Of a stretch of DNA of 64,000 nt, positions 22,912 to 36,420 are shown in pieces (position 1 is the stretch's first letter; the number at the start of each line of letters is the position of its first letter). The stretch is from Chrysomallon squamiferum (lineage: Eukaryota > Mollusca > Gastropoda > Neomphalida > Peltospiridae). Made by a program: the position numbers and the translations under genes. The notes beneath the pieces were generated by a model. That model was not told the DNA's origin and did no database searches. It saw nothing but the letters and a program-made list of their open reading frames with translations. Location: assembly GCA_012295275.1 (NCBI GenBank), contig CM022677.1:13703835-13767834 (forward strand). Reading direction: 5' to 3'.

Positions 22912-24036
22912 GTAATGTTTTTACTCCTATTTGTTTTCTTAAACTATATTAATGATACACAGCAGAAGTGAAAGGAAGGCTGCTCATTTGTTGTTTTTAC
23001 TGATTAGTAGTATGGCTCACACAACATATTTCTTCATAGAACAGTTTCTTAAATTTATTTAAGGAGGACCTTTGTGACTATTTTAATTTTATTTTTAAAT
23101 GTTATTTATTTCATTTCAACTCATTTTAGTTTATATTTATTATTTTTATTTTTATTTATTGTTGTTGTTGCTGTTGCTTATTTATTTATTTAGTTTGTTG
23201 TTATTACAGTTATTAATACTTGTTTGAATTAAATGGAATTTATATTAGATAAACATTTAAAATAATATTTCAGTGTTATTACTGAAGATTGACTGTTTCG
23301 TCGGTGAAGGAGAAAATAAAAATCTCTACAGATGAAAACAGGTTTACTTTCATGGCAGTCAGGTCACTGACATTGTACTCAGCTTTCTGTTAAAAAGTAT
23401 TGATATGTTGACTGTCATTCAAAGATGTCAGAGGTAGTGAGAGATTTTGTTAATTCATATTTTATAACATAGAGATAGAACTCTGTAAAACAAAACAAAA
23501 AATTCAATAACTAAAAAAGGAAACAAAAAAGTTAAAATTCCTAATAATCATCCAAATTGATAAGAAGTTTCTTTGTTTATATATTTATTTTATTATAATA
23601 TTTATTTATTTAATTTTGTCTAAATTAAATTTGTATTTTTTTTTTTTTTTAATTCCTTGGGTCGGTAATATAAATAATGTTCAACAGAAATCATATCTAA
23701 CCTTCATTTTACATTGCAAACTATATAATCCACATTAACAAAACGGATTAATGGTATTTCAGTTAATTTCAGTTCGGAAAATTGATTTGATATACGAGCT
23801 CGTAAGTCATATACGATACAGTAGTATCTTGCCTTACGAGTTATATATATCTGTAATAATTATAGCTATATGTGTCAGTTAAAGTTCTGTTATATACATC
23901 TTCATTGGTTTTTGATTTATCGGTTTTTTATACTTCCTTTTTTATTGTTTGGACCTATATACGATCCTGACGACTTCGCTGTGTGTTGATTTCTTTTCAA
24001 ATAATGCTAGCAGTTCTTAATTACATTACTAAACGC

Positions 24037-24072
<36 letters not shown>

Positions 24073-24550
24073 TGTGACGAAATATTAAATATTTTCTTTA
24101 TTATAACGTTAAACACGGATATCTATGAAACGGTTTTATTAGATACATTTCTCTTCTAATATGACGTCAGCAAGGAAAACTCGGGTCTGAGGAAGAACAA
24201 GCGACAAGCGGTGCTTTGCACAACCCGGCTGTTCCTTTTGATGAACTTTAAACTTTGACCTTGCTTTGATAACTTTGATAAACATTTACAATCGAGATAC
24301 AGTAAGATACCTTTCTCACTTTTGGTACGGCCATCATGCTGATTATTTGTTTTATACATATATAATATTCTTCTTTTTTTTTTCCGTATTATTATTAAAT
24401 ATGTCTCTAAATTAATAAATTTATTCTGTTAATCCGTTATTTATCTAGTGGATAATCAGTTTTAATTTACAAATCCCTGTCAAACAGGTCCTAGACGGTG
24501 ATAACAACAACATAAACAATTGCAATAACACTAACACTAACACTACTACT
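22912..24550. other. AT-rich intergenic DNA, nothing recognised
   Basis: No convincing gene. 24039-24071 is (AAT)n. A 67-residue minus frame at 24156-24359 covers a slightly GC-richer patch but has no recognisable motif. Confidence 0.5.
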
Positions 24551-24555
24551 ACTAC

Positions 24556-24560
<5 letters not shown>

Positions 24561-24653
<93 letters not shown>

Positions 24654-24660
24654 AAATAAT
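24561..24660. repeat. (AAT)n microsatellite
   Basis: AAT units with GAT interspersions towards the right end. Confidence 0.95.
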
Positions 24661-24689
24661 TATAATAATAATCACATCGACACAAAAAC

Positions 24690-24775
24690 TATTACTATTG
24701 TACTTGAATAGTGAACTGGCGGTTTCAGGTCTTTTCGTAAGATATATAAATAAACCTTTCGAAAGAGAAACATAC
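24690..24775 (-). repeat. Fragment of the TRIM upstream repeat (inverted copy)
   Basis: Reverse complement of the start of the 26450-26760 copy: GAACTGGCGGTTTCAGGTC, then a TAAGATATATAAATAAAC-like block and TCGAAAGAGAAACATACAAG. The same sequence recurs at 38960, 46755 and elsewhere. Confidence 0.75.
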
Positions 24776-25200
24776 AAGGTGAATATATGATTTCACCCAC
24801 ATATACACATTAGTAATAAAATAAGAACTGGATAAAATAGTGTATAGTTTACAAAATCTTATCTTCATTTGTTTGGATTGTGTTGTTTGTGCAACTCACA
24901 TTTTATTAGCAACTGTGTGTGTTTGTGTGCGAATTTATGTGTGCATCTGTGTGTGTTGTGTGTATCTGTGTGTGTTGTGTGTGAATGTACGTGTATTAAA
25001 TAAATAAATAAACAAATAAATAAATAAATAAAAATTAAATATCTAAAAAACATATAATCTAAAAAAAAGTAAAAAAAAAGAAAGACGAATTCCTAAAGCA
25101 GAAAGTAAAGGCAACATGTGTTAAAATGTTTCTCTATATTTGTAAACTATTAAATAGCACTAACACAATATTCTGTAGACTTAGTGACAAAGCTGTAGAT

Positions 25201-25433
25201 CAGTCATGGGGAAACTGCGGCCCGCCTACTTTCACAAGCAAAATAACATTAATTCAAATTTTATAAAATGAGTCTATTTTGTATCTACTAATATTCTAAA
25301 ACACATATCATTTTTTTTATTATAACATTTCCTGAAGTAAATGAAAATGAAAAATTTCTTAAAATAAGCTCTACGTAAAAACACAAAATCGCATCTCATG
25401 TGGCCCGCTTCCGAAAAAGGTTGCTCAAGCCTG
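25201..25433. mobile_element. hAT-type MITE with 8-bp target duplication
   Basis: A 233-bp element starting CAGTCATGGGGAAACTGCGG and ending, read inwards, CAGGCTTGAGCAACCTTTTT; both ends carry a GCGGCCCGC or GCGGGCC block. It is flanked by the exact 8-bp repeat CTGTAGAT (25193-25200 and 25434-25441). CAG termini with an 8-bp duplication are diagnostic of hAT elements. A related unoccupied locus exists at 32164-32190 (GACAAAGCTGTAGAATCAGC). No transposase frame inside. Confidence 0.9.
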
Positions 25434-25673
25434 CTGTAGATAAACAGAATGCGAGTCAGCTGCACACTATCACCATATTTCATATAATATCATTTAATTA
25501 ATATCAGGAAATCAGTTTAATACACTGACAGAAAATAATAATATTTAATAATTTAGATTTATTACAAAGTTTGTGTTAATGTTAATTTCTATTATTTCCT
25601 TTTACCTTCTTTCTTTTCTTTCTTATTTTGTTTTTTAATTTTCTTTTTAAATCATTTATTATTACATTTATGT

Positions 25674-25781
<108 letters not shown>

Positions 25782-25859
25782 AATTTAGTTCGCTATTCAG
25801 GATTAAATAACTCGTATTTGTGGTCTTCAGCAGACGTATTGCTATGTCTTTACTACATG

Positions 25860-25994
<135 letters not shown>

Positions 25995-26332
25995 TTTCTC
26001 AATACTGTTTTTTAGATTAACTTTATAAATACTTCAAAGGTGACATAAAAACATCTAAAGAGTGCTTAACTATCGGTTAAGAGACAACTTTTCGTTTATC
26101 GCTTAATGACGTAGTCATAGCAACTCGTTAAATGAGGAGTGCCTGCATTTGCATTCTTCTTTCTTATAAATGTCTGTATTATACCCCCTCTTGTGTGTAC
26201 CTGAACTAACCTCACATTACAAACACTTGAGAATTGCTGTCTAATTCAAACAAACAGAAATGTACATGCTTGCTTTAGTCAAATAATAAAATATATAATA
26301 TTATAATAACATGAATTTAATCATTAGTATGA

Positions 26333-26363
<31 letters not shown>

Positions 26364-26449
26364 ATTTTAAATAGAATAAAATAAAATTTACATAATAAAG
26401 GAAATGTATTATTCTTATTTTATTACGTGACTAAAATCATATATTCAAC

Positions 26450-26760
26450 TTGTATGTTTCTCTTTCGAAAGGTTTATTTATATATCTTACGAAAGACCCG
26501 AAACCGCCAGTTCACTATTCAAGTTTAAACAAGATTTAATTTTGGCGGCTAACTGTATTATCATTCTCCGTCCTTCTACAAAACTGTTGTTCTGTTTATT
26601 ATTACTACATGTGTGATAGACTGTAACAGGCATTTAAAAAATAATGAAGTACACAAACTATGTTAAGGTAGTTGTTACTGCAGTTTACTTTACCACCAGA
26701 ATTTCAGAGACAGGAACAATAAACATTAGCATGATTTTTATATAGTGTTCAGAATGCGCT
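26450..26760 (+). repeat. Truncated copy of the TRIM upstream region
   Basis: Matches 38960-39185 and 33610-33800 (TTTATATATCTTACGAAAGA, CCGCCAGTTCACTATTCAAG, TTTTGGCGGCTAA and TTAAGGTAGTTGTTA), but stops before the 176-nt leader exon found in those copies. Confidence 0.85.
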
Positions 26761-27008
26761 GTGCACATCATGCTTAGTTAATCAGAAGCACTGTGTTTAT
26801 TGTCGTGTTTTTTTGTTTTGTTTTTTGTTGTTGTTTTTTGTTGTTTTTTGGTTGTGTTGTTGTTTCGTTTCTTTCTTCTTCTTTTTTTTCCCCCTATTTG
26901 GGGGGAATTTACAGTTGTTTCTCTTAGGTGCCTGGAGCCGTTGTTATCATTGTTGTTGTGTCGTTACTTTTCATACTGTTACTGTTATTATTTCTTTATT
27001 GTTGACCT

Positions 27009-27130
27009 CACTGGAGATCTGAAAGCTCGTCTTTTAAATCCTGGTGTTACAAAGCATATTTCGTCTTTTCGTCTCTATTCATGCTCGAGTTAGTTGGAGC
27101 AAGGACTGATTCACAATAATCACAGAGGAG
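27009..27130 (+). repeat. Short dispersed module, copy 1 (others at 27586, 43013, 57345)
   Basis: Begins CTCACTGGAGATCTGAAAGC and ends around GGAGCAAGGACTGATTCACA. The 27586-27710 copy and its arm partner at 57345-57460, plus 43013-43110, share ACTGGA-ATCT, TTTTAAA and GTTCAAGTTAGTTT blocks in the same order. Confidence 0.65.
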
Positions 27131-27559
27131 AGGAACAACACCATATATTATTGTTTAATTTTGTTTTATTTATTTGTAGTTTTATTCAATTTGATTTCAG
27201 TTTTCTAATACTTCGTAACCTATAAGCCGAGAGATCTGATGGGCGCAGTGGCAAAAATAAATATTGTGACGTCATCTTTCTCAAATATAATACAATACAT
27301 ATCACTTTCACACACACACACACACACATGCGTTTTAACGTAACAAGAACAGTAACAACATCTTCTATATATATATATCTTCTATATATATATATATATA
27401 TCCTGTTTCATTCATAAGTGCAAACAACGAAAAAATATGTAAAGGAATACACTGAAATGAATAAATAAATAGAAACGTAAATAAATAAATAATGTAATAA
27501 TGAAAATATAAATACAGAAGAAAGATCAAGAAAATTGCTATGCTAAACAAAGAAAACAA
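27131..27559. other. AT-rich DNA with CA and TA microsatellites
   Basis: 27310-27330 is (CA)n and 27366-27402 TA-rich. Nothing else recognised up to the left edge of the large inverted repeat. Confidence 0.6.
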
Positions 27560-28084
27560 AAGAAAAACGTGACTTAAAGTTGATACCTCACTGGAAATCT
27601 TGGTCACGTGTTTTAATTAGAGATTACGTTTTGTCTTTTGTTTAATGTGCACGTTCAAGTTAGTTTAAACAAAGGACTGATTCACATAATCTAAGAGGAG
27701 GGTGACAGGGCCGGTACTTTTGTAGAAATTAATGGTGAGAAATAAAATTTAGAAACATAGTTGGACAAACAGACATCCAACAGCAACACTGAAAATATTA
27801 CAATGTTAAATGGTTTGACCATTTTTTTTAATTAGTAAATAATAAAATAGTCATAAAAGTAACTTCACAACACCTTTCTACTATTATCATCCGTCTGAAT
27901 GTAAAAGTTTTCTGACAAAACTGAAGTATTACCGTTTACATAATTAATTAATTATTTTTATGGCTATATTGTTATTTCTATTACAAGAAATATAATATAG
28001 TTTACTTATTAATTAATGCTATTTAATTCAATAATACTGCAAATGTTTTTGTGTATTTATTTATTTAGAAAAAAATATATTCTT

Positions 28085-28491
<407 letters not shown>

Positions 28492-29934
28492 CCTGCATCA
28501 ACTGAGTTCCTGTATTTGCAGTTTAGAAAAGTAATTATGAACAATGAGTAACTGACTAACACTACTGGTTTCGTTTTATACGTGACAAGTATTTTGTAAT
28601 GATTAGAATGTAGCTTACAGGCGCCCTACATGTTTCACATTATATCAGTAAGAATGTCTTTATATATATATATATATATATTAAACATTGAGATAAAGGG
28701 ATTTAATCTCGAATGAAATTCCATATTTATTCGATAATATTAGCGATAATCTCTAATTAATGTAATTTTAATATCCGATATAAATAATGCAGAGGTTATA
28801 AAAACTTATTTTGTTATCGATGGTAAAATTATCAATGCAAATAGTGGTATTCTTTATTTAAAAATAACTGATTCTATAAAATTTCCCAGTTTATTATTAT
28901 CATTATTATATACTTTTTTAATTATTATTATTATTTTTTTAAATAAGAATAAAAAGAAGAAATTACATATCAGAAATAAACCTGTTTTCTCTGATAACTT
29001 TACGCGGCCAGTAAAACACTAGAAGTAATTTTTATATCCGCTCTCAGGACTCTTCTTATGAAACTACGAATATAGCGTCAAACATGTATAGGAAGCTTCC
29101 GGTTTTACATAAATAAATAAATAAACAAAGAAGTGATAAGGCGCGATATTTAGGTGTTATTACTGTTATTATTGTTGTTCTACTGTTGATAAAGAGAGGA
29201 CGTTGATAAAAATGTTTACAGATACCATCATACATGAGTATCACTAATTTTATGATACTTATAATAATTTAATTATTACTATATTAGATTACTATCAATA
29301 CTTCTGTTACTTAACACTACACTCGTATTATACCACTCGTACTTTAATATGAAATTTTGCTACTGTTACTACTGCTATTACTATACTATTTCTCCTATAT
29401 CTAATAACATTTGCATATAAAATTAAAAAATTATGTAGATAGTAATGTTTAAAATTATCAAACTTCTATTCTAGTCTTATAATCAACAAAAAAAAAAAAA
29501 AAAAAAAAAAGGTAAAGAAAAGAAAAAAAGCTTTTCAATCTAATCTGACTGGCAGGAAGATATAATTCACCAAACTGAACAACAGAAACTGGTTTGCTTG
29601 AAAGGACTCCAGATTTTACTATTCACCAATACACATTCAAATTCTATACCTGCAAAAAACAATCAACAATAAACCCACAGGTGTTCTTTTATATTGCCAT
29701 GAGAAATTTCGAATCACGATATGCACCCTTTTCGTGTCGATTATTTTGCAGTGCTTATTTTCATAACTGTTTATAAAACCTTTCACGGATTTTCTTTTGC
29801 TCTCCTGTGGCACATAGCTACAGTTGCAAACAAACAAGTATCGATCCATAGACATGTATGAGATCAATATTTTTTATAAATAACCTCTTTTGAAAATAAG
29901 GAATGCATATATGTGGAGAATACCCACAAACATA

Positions 29935-30560
29935 TGACACATGATCAAATACAACTCAGACACAGAAACACATGACGCATTCACCACATACAAACACACA
30001 TGACACATGATCAAATACAATAAATACACAAAAACAGATAACACATAATAAATACAACTCATATAAAGAAACACATGACACATGATAAATACAACACACA
30101 CAAAGAAACAAATGACACATGATAAATACAACACAAAAAGAAACAAATGACACATGATAAATACAACACATAAAAAGAAACAAATGACACATGATAAATA
30201 CAACACATAAAAAGAAACATGACACATGATAAATACAACACATGAAAAGAAACAAATGACACATGATACATACAACACATAAAAAGAAACAAATGACACA
30301 TGATACATACAACACATAAAAAGAAACAAATGACACATGATAAATACAACACATAAAAAGAAACAAATGACACATGATAAATACAACACATGAAAAGAAA
30401 CAAATGACATATGATAAATACAACACATAAAAAGAAACAAATGACACATGATACATACAACACATAAAAAGAAACAAATGACACATGATACATACAACAC
30501 ATAAAGAGAAACAAATGACACATGATAAATACAAACATACACAGAAACAAATGACACATA
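29935..30560 (-). repeat. 37-bp minisatellite in the left arm
   Basis: About 17 units of TGACACATGATAAATACAAC plus ACATAAAAAGAAACAAA. Because 37 leaves remainder 1 on division by 3 and the minus-strand unit has no stop, all three minus frames stay open (up to 227 residues) and encode the same Cys/Phe/Val-rich repeat. The pattern follows from the repeat and does not indicate a gene. Confidence 0.95.
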
Positions 30561-30659
30561 ATTTGGATGTTGCTTGTGTAATTCCTACAGCATTATGTAT
30601 GTATGTGTGTACGTATGTGTGTAGGTAGGTAGGTACGTGTGTGTGTGTGCGTATGTGCG

Positions 30660-31110
30660 TATGTACTGACGTTGTTCCTAACGTTATTCGTTTACTTATT
30701 ATTTTTCACGTTTTATTAACAATTTTTCTTGCTTTCTTAGTGTGTACATCCTATTTGAAAATATATATCCGTATTAGAATTAACGTCGTTTGCATATTTC
30801 TATTGACATCGCTGCTGTATCAGCATTCTCCCTGATGTTATTGGTGTACTTCTACTTATTGTGTTGCGCTTTCTATTAACTGTCTCACTTTCAGTGTCCA
30901 ATCATATATTAAAGTTTTTATTATTATTACTATTAATGTAGCTATCTAGTAACGGCGTTGCTCCTAATGTTGTTCGTGTTTTTCTTCTTCTTATTCTTTA
31001 GCGGTTTTTTATTAATCATTATTCCTACTTTCTTATTTCTTCAGTATTATTAATATTAATGTCGACGACGTGGCCGTAGTAATGGCGCTGTTCCTAACGT
31101 GTACTTCTGC
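30660..31110 (+). repeat. Degenerate satellite with CpG-rich core (GACGTTGTTCCTAACGTTAT)
   Basis: Units recur near 30667, 30778, 30949 and 31060, each with a variant of a CGTCG/GGCGTTGTTCCTAACGTTATT core separated by T-rich sequence. Related arrays lie at 35460-35660 (minus), 43130-43690 (plus), 50020-50220 (plus) and 54450-54990 (minus). Confidence 0.7.
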
Positions 31111-31158
31111 TTATTGTGTTGCTGTTTATATTAATCCTAAGTCTCACTTTCACTGTGC

Positions 31159-31315
<157 letters not shown>

Positions 31316-31924
31316 ACATTTCACATATTTGAATTGACGCTCTCTTAAAAAATTCACAGAACTCTTTATCACATTAGTCTTGTAAAACATAAACACTTCG
31401 GAAATACGGAACAGAACGACGTCGGACAGACGTTCGGAAACTCTGTATAGTTTGTACAGTCTATATGTGAAACAGAGAAACTATACAGCAACTACAAAAG
31501 TAGAAAAAACTATATATGTATATTAGTAATCATAATAAATAAATAAACTGTCAATGAAACTAAATAATTAAATTTCTCTTTAACATCCATAATACCCTTT
31601 TACAGGAAAATACGCGATGATGAACTATAACAGCTATTTTTAAATTTTAGAGTTAAGAAAATTAGCTATGGCGAGTTTTGAGTAACAAACAAAGTTTTAA
31701 AATTTGTCAGTCTACGCTGGTTCTCCTGCTCTTTGAATTCGATGTTTTCACTGACATCTTCAGTAATCTAATAATTTATAATCTTTGCACAGTCAGGCGG
31801 ACCCTTTTGTGAAATGGAGGTTGAAATTTTCAGTTTGCTTTGATTAGCGTTTGACAGCGGTTAGGTAAGATATTTTTCTCACTTGTTTTGGTAAGGTCAT
31901 TTTGCAGCGTAATTCGTGTCATTA

Positions 31925-32065
31925 AAGGGCACACACACATAAACACACACACACACACACAACACACACATACACACACACTGAAACATACATACACGCA
32001 CTCAAACATACATACACACACACGACACACACACACACACTCAAACACACATACAGACACACCAC
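31925..32065. repeat. CA-rich low-complexity tract
   Basis: CACACA with CATACA and CTCAAACA interruptions. Right-arm partner at 53535-53735. Confidence 0.9.
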
Positions 32066-32799
32066 TTAAAACGTATAGCAATATACTTATTCTACTCTAA
32101 TTAGGTTTCAGTTGACTGATTCCGTTTCTTAAATTAGGTTTCAACAAACCGTAAATAAATTTATTGACAAAGCTGTAGAATCAGCTGCACATTATCACCA
32201 TATTTCATATAATTAATAACGGGAAATCACTTTAATTACACTAACAGAAAATACTAATTTTACTCAATGAGATTTGTTACACACATAAACACACCCACAC
32301 ACATACACACACTCACACAAACACACACACGTATGTGTAGAACCTCTCTCTCTCAAAACAAACAGTATGTTCAGCTTAGTCAATTAATGAAATACATGCT
32401 ATAATAATACATTTAGTTAACTAGTTAAATATATATATATATATGTATGTATATGTTATTATTATTATTATTATTACTATTATTATTATTACTATTATTA
32501 TTATTATTATGCATGCGTGACTAAAAGCATAGGTTATCTTTGTGTTCTGTTTTTTTTTCTATTGATTATTGATATATCTTATAAACAGGATCGATAATCG
32601 TCTATATATAACTATACAAGTGTATTATCTTTCTCTGTTCTCTAACAAAGCTGTAAAGCTGGCTTCACTAGACGACAAGATAAAAGTTTGTGACGGTTTT
32701 ATTCATACTATTTTCAAAGTCTAAGATTTCATTATGTCACTTTGACCTTTACTTTCCTGTCCCGCTCTCATACGTGTTATATTTAGGAAAAAATGTATA

Positions 32800-32801
32800 T
32801 G

Positions 32802-32882
<81 letters not shown>
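32800..32882. repeat. (GTATAT)n and (TA)n microsatellite
   Basis: Short TATATG hexamer run followed by about 21 TA units. Confidence 0.95.
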
Positions 32883-32887
<5 letters not shown>

Positions 32888-33286
32888 CAAACACACATGC
32901 ACACATCAAATTAAAAATTATAATTAAAGGTAACGCCTTTGTAACAGATATGTAAGGTAATTGCAACAAGTGTTATTAACAGTGCTGACATAATATTCAA
33001 TACCTTATTTGGTAAAACTATTGATAAATATTACCATCCCGAAATGCTGTCGATAAACAGAGTAGGAAATATAAGTTTTTATTATATATATATATATAAT
33101 TAAGTTTTAGACTGGGAAATAAATTACACCACAGAGAATAGTAACATTTACACATTTACATTTTCTGTTTATCTTAATTTACATTATTTCTATTACCTAC
33201 TTTCTTTTCTTTTTCATTCATATTTTACGTTATTTTTCAAACTTATTATTTATTTCATTTTATTAGTAGTAGCAGTTTACTATTAG

Positions 33287-33289
<3 letters not shown>

Positions 33290-33382
<93 letters not shown>
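33290..33382. repeat. (GA)n microsatellite
   Basis: 93 bases of pure GA; right-arm partner is the CT tract at 52303-52356. Confidence 0.97.
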
Positions 33383-33383
<1 letters not shown>

Positions 33384-33609
33384 CTATTATAGTGATACTG
33401 TATAAACAAATACAAATATTTCTCAACTTTATAAATGCTACAAAGGTGACATTAAAACAACATCTAAAGACGGCTACCAATACATTGTACCTAAGGGGTG
33501 GCTTCTCGCTTATTGACCAATTCCTTTAATAACGTTGTCATAGGAACTGAATGAGGCATGCCTATACTTGCATTCTTTTTTCTTGTGAACGTCTCTACAT
33601 TATATCATC

Positions 33610-34023
33610 TCCTGAATTCAAGTTTAAACAAAATACAATTTTGGCGGGTAAATGTATTATCTTTCTCCGACCTTCTACAAACCAGTTGCTGTGTCTATTA
33701 TTACTACATGTGTGATAGACTGTAACACGCATTTTAAAAAATTAATGAACTGCTCTAACTATGTTAAGGTAGTTGTTATTTTTACTGCTATTTACTTTAC
33801 CAGAAGCATTTAAAATTTTCACGATTATTTTTTTTTCAGTAGAAACAAAAGTGTTCTAGAAAATTTCAAGGCGTCCACCCCTTTATTGAAATTGGTATAT
33901 TCCACTCACCGAGTGACGTCTGTCAAAACCGACTTCTCCGCCAGCAAACTGACATTGCAGACGAATAGAAGAGAACTGTTTGCAGGTGTTAACATTTTCA
34001 TTTCTTAAGACAAAGGTAAGAAG

Positions 34024-34090
<67 letters not shown>

Positions 34091-34526
34091 TGTTGTTGTT
34101 GTCGTTATTGTCGTTAGTGTAAGATATTATAAAATAAAACTTAGTAATCTAGGTTATTTTCATAATAAAATTTCTGTACAAAACTGTTTTGTGTTAGAGT
34201 GGAGGTTGTTGCTCAATGGTCAGAGAAAAGTAGCGTCTGGCGATGTGTTGTCGCATTTATCTTTCTCGATTACTTTATCAGTGAATGAAGCCATTTAACT
34301 GCAGATTAAACATTTCTTAAGTTCGACGTTAATAAATCAGAAATTCATTCGTGTACTATGAAATGTTTCGTTGTTATTACACTGAATACATTACTTCTGT
34401 GAATGTCACGTTTCTTTCATTGTCCACATTCGAGTTTTACCATGAAAATGAGTGAGCTTGGTTACGTAGCATAGGCCGAAATAGTGCGAAATTACCTTGC
34501 AGCATTCATGGACACGTCACAAATGT

Positions 34527-34561
<35 letters not shown>

Positions 34562-34990
34562 TTTCATGCTTTGTTTCATATAACGTATTACAGAAGAACT
34601 GTCGTTTTTCTTCTCAAACTTACGTCACAAGGTTATATTTAGCAAGTTCGTAATTACCTTCAATAGTTTTTTTTTTTTTTTTTTTTACAAACAAAATCAA
34701 ATTAATAAATGAATGAATAAATGAGTAGCTTAAATAGCATATTTAAATTCGCACGTTTATTTATTTATTTTATCCTTTCATTTATTTATTTATTTGTATA
34801 TTCCTTTGGCCCTTTGAAGTAAACGGAATTGATATTTTATTTTTATTTTGTGTGTAAATTTTTTCTTTCCTTTTGTTTGTTTGTTGTTTTGATTCAAAAA
34901 CCTTTTAATTTTGACCTCCAGTCAGTTGTTTTCAACTGCTATTCTTATCTCTTATTGTTATTTGTTTATTTATTTATGTATTTATTTATT

Positions 34991-35050
<60 letters not shown>

Positions 35051-35055
35051 TTGTT
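33610..35055 (+). repeat. TRIM upstream region, direct copy 1 in the left arm
   Basis: Collinear with 38990-40290: GGCGGGTAAATGTATTATC, the 176-nt exon, a post-donor (ATT)n, GTAGCATAGGCCGAAATAGT, and the TTTTGACCTCCA and CTTATTGTTATTTGTTTATT ends. Copy 1 then diverges and has no RING exon after it. Confidence 0.85.
33840..34015 (+). other. 176-nt leader exon, copy 1 (left arm)
   Basis: Preceded by a T-run ending TTTTTTTTCAG and followed by the donor CAAAG|GTAAGAAG. Length is identical to the copies at 39231-39406, 46328-46503 and 51628-51803. It contains CACTCACCGAGTGACGTCTG and ends with stops before the donor, so it is non-coding, presumably 5' UTR. No RING exon follows in this copy. It could be an alternative upstream leader for the TRIM-like gene 6.5 kb downstream, or a dead duplicate. 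Confidence 0.65.
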
Positions 35056-35459
35056 TATTTATTTATTTCTTTTTATAATATTTAATCATATCAAAATATA
35101 CTTTTTTATATAAAAATACATTTGTTTTATTTTCTAAAAACTCCAGAATATGAAATATGTATTATAATTTTCTGCAAGTGTAAATACATACATTTAATTC
35201 TCTCTGTGTGAAAATGTAAAATTATACAATTTAGAATTTTATGAATATAAATGTGTGAATAAAATGCCTTTTGTAAACTGTGAATGTGAAAAAATGACTC
35301 AATATTTGTTACTGAAATGTACGCAGCAAATTAATAGAAACACATTCCACATATCAGTTCATGTTGTTTGTTTATTGAGACTACTGAATCAAGACTAATA
35401 AAGCGTAATTTTTATATTACTGACTGTCACGCGGATTCCTCTAAGTTGTAAATGTGTAT

Positions 35460-35665
35460 CTGTCTCGGGCAGATAATAACGAGAACGTTACGACGGCAAC
35501 GACGGCGGCATTAGCAGAGCTAATAATAATAAATTTTAGTATAAATTAGACATGGAAAGAAAACAAAAGTGTTAGCGAATAAAAAACCAAAAGGAAGAAT
35601 CAAGTGTACTGGAATAACGTTAGGAACAACGCCGGCACCACAGCAACGACGGCGACATTAACACA
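35460..35665 (-). repeat. Degenerate CpG-rich satellite, left arm
   Basis: Carries AACGTTACGACGGCAACGAC and AACGTTAGGAACAACGCC, the minus-strand form of the GCCGTCGTTGCCGTCGTA units at 43.1-43.7 kb. Arm partner at 50020-50220. Confidence 0.7.
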
Positions 35666-36065
35666 CCCACACAAACACACACACACACACACACACACAC
35701 ATTTAAAGTGTATATGTGATGTAAATTCATATCATTAAATTTATTATTTTAAATGTTGTTGCTGTTTTATTGTGTCATAGCTTTTTAAACTTATTTATTT
35801 TTCTGTTATTGTTATTATCATACTGTTGTTGTTGTTGTTGTTTGTTGTTGGCGGTGTTGTTAGGTACTCAAAAGTAATTTTCAGTTTAGGAAATAAAGGT
35901 TGACTACAGTTAACTATAACTGTAAATCGTTTTATCATTACAAACGGTAGAATAATAAAAGTAAAGATTTAAAAAAAAACACAACAAACAAGAAAAAAAA
36001 AAGAATAAGAACAACAATCTCAATAATAAATATATAACAATAAAACTAAATTTACATAATAAATG

Positions 36066-36420
36066 TGACACTTCAGTTCACAGCTGGATTGGTGTGAAAA
36101 ACATGTACTCTTAAAAAAAGTAGGGAACTCTAATAAGAAATTACAATTGCTAAAACTGTTACCTGCGGGGAATGGTTATGTGGGAATAGCGAATTACTTG
36201 GTCAAACATTACAGCCGGTAGCTCAGTATCTCAGTGGGTTTTACGACTCCAGAGATCTTGAAGGACGACTGGGGTGAGAGAACAAATTTGAAATTTGAAA
36301 TGTGACTATCGCGATGTGAAAGACATTCAGTCAGTCGACAAGGCAAACTGCGTTCGAGTTTGCCAATGGCCGTTTGACAGCGTTTGTTCCACTCCTCTTG
36401 CATAGGTGTAATAATATATA
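36066..36420 (+). repeat. Dispersed segment shared with 60270-60600 (and arm copy 49245-49575)
   Basis: Shares AGCTGGATTGGTGTGAAAAA, GTAGGGAACTCTAATAAGAA, GGACGACTGGGGT and GTTTGTTCCACTCCTCTTGC with 60270-60600 in the same orientation. A 78-residue minus frame across it is conserved between the two arms but not in the 60-kb copy, which has stops, so I do not call it a gene. In the 60-kb copy the segment lies directly upstream of the beta-sandwich gene fragment. Confidence 0.75.
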
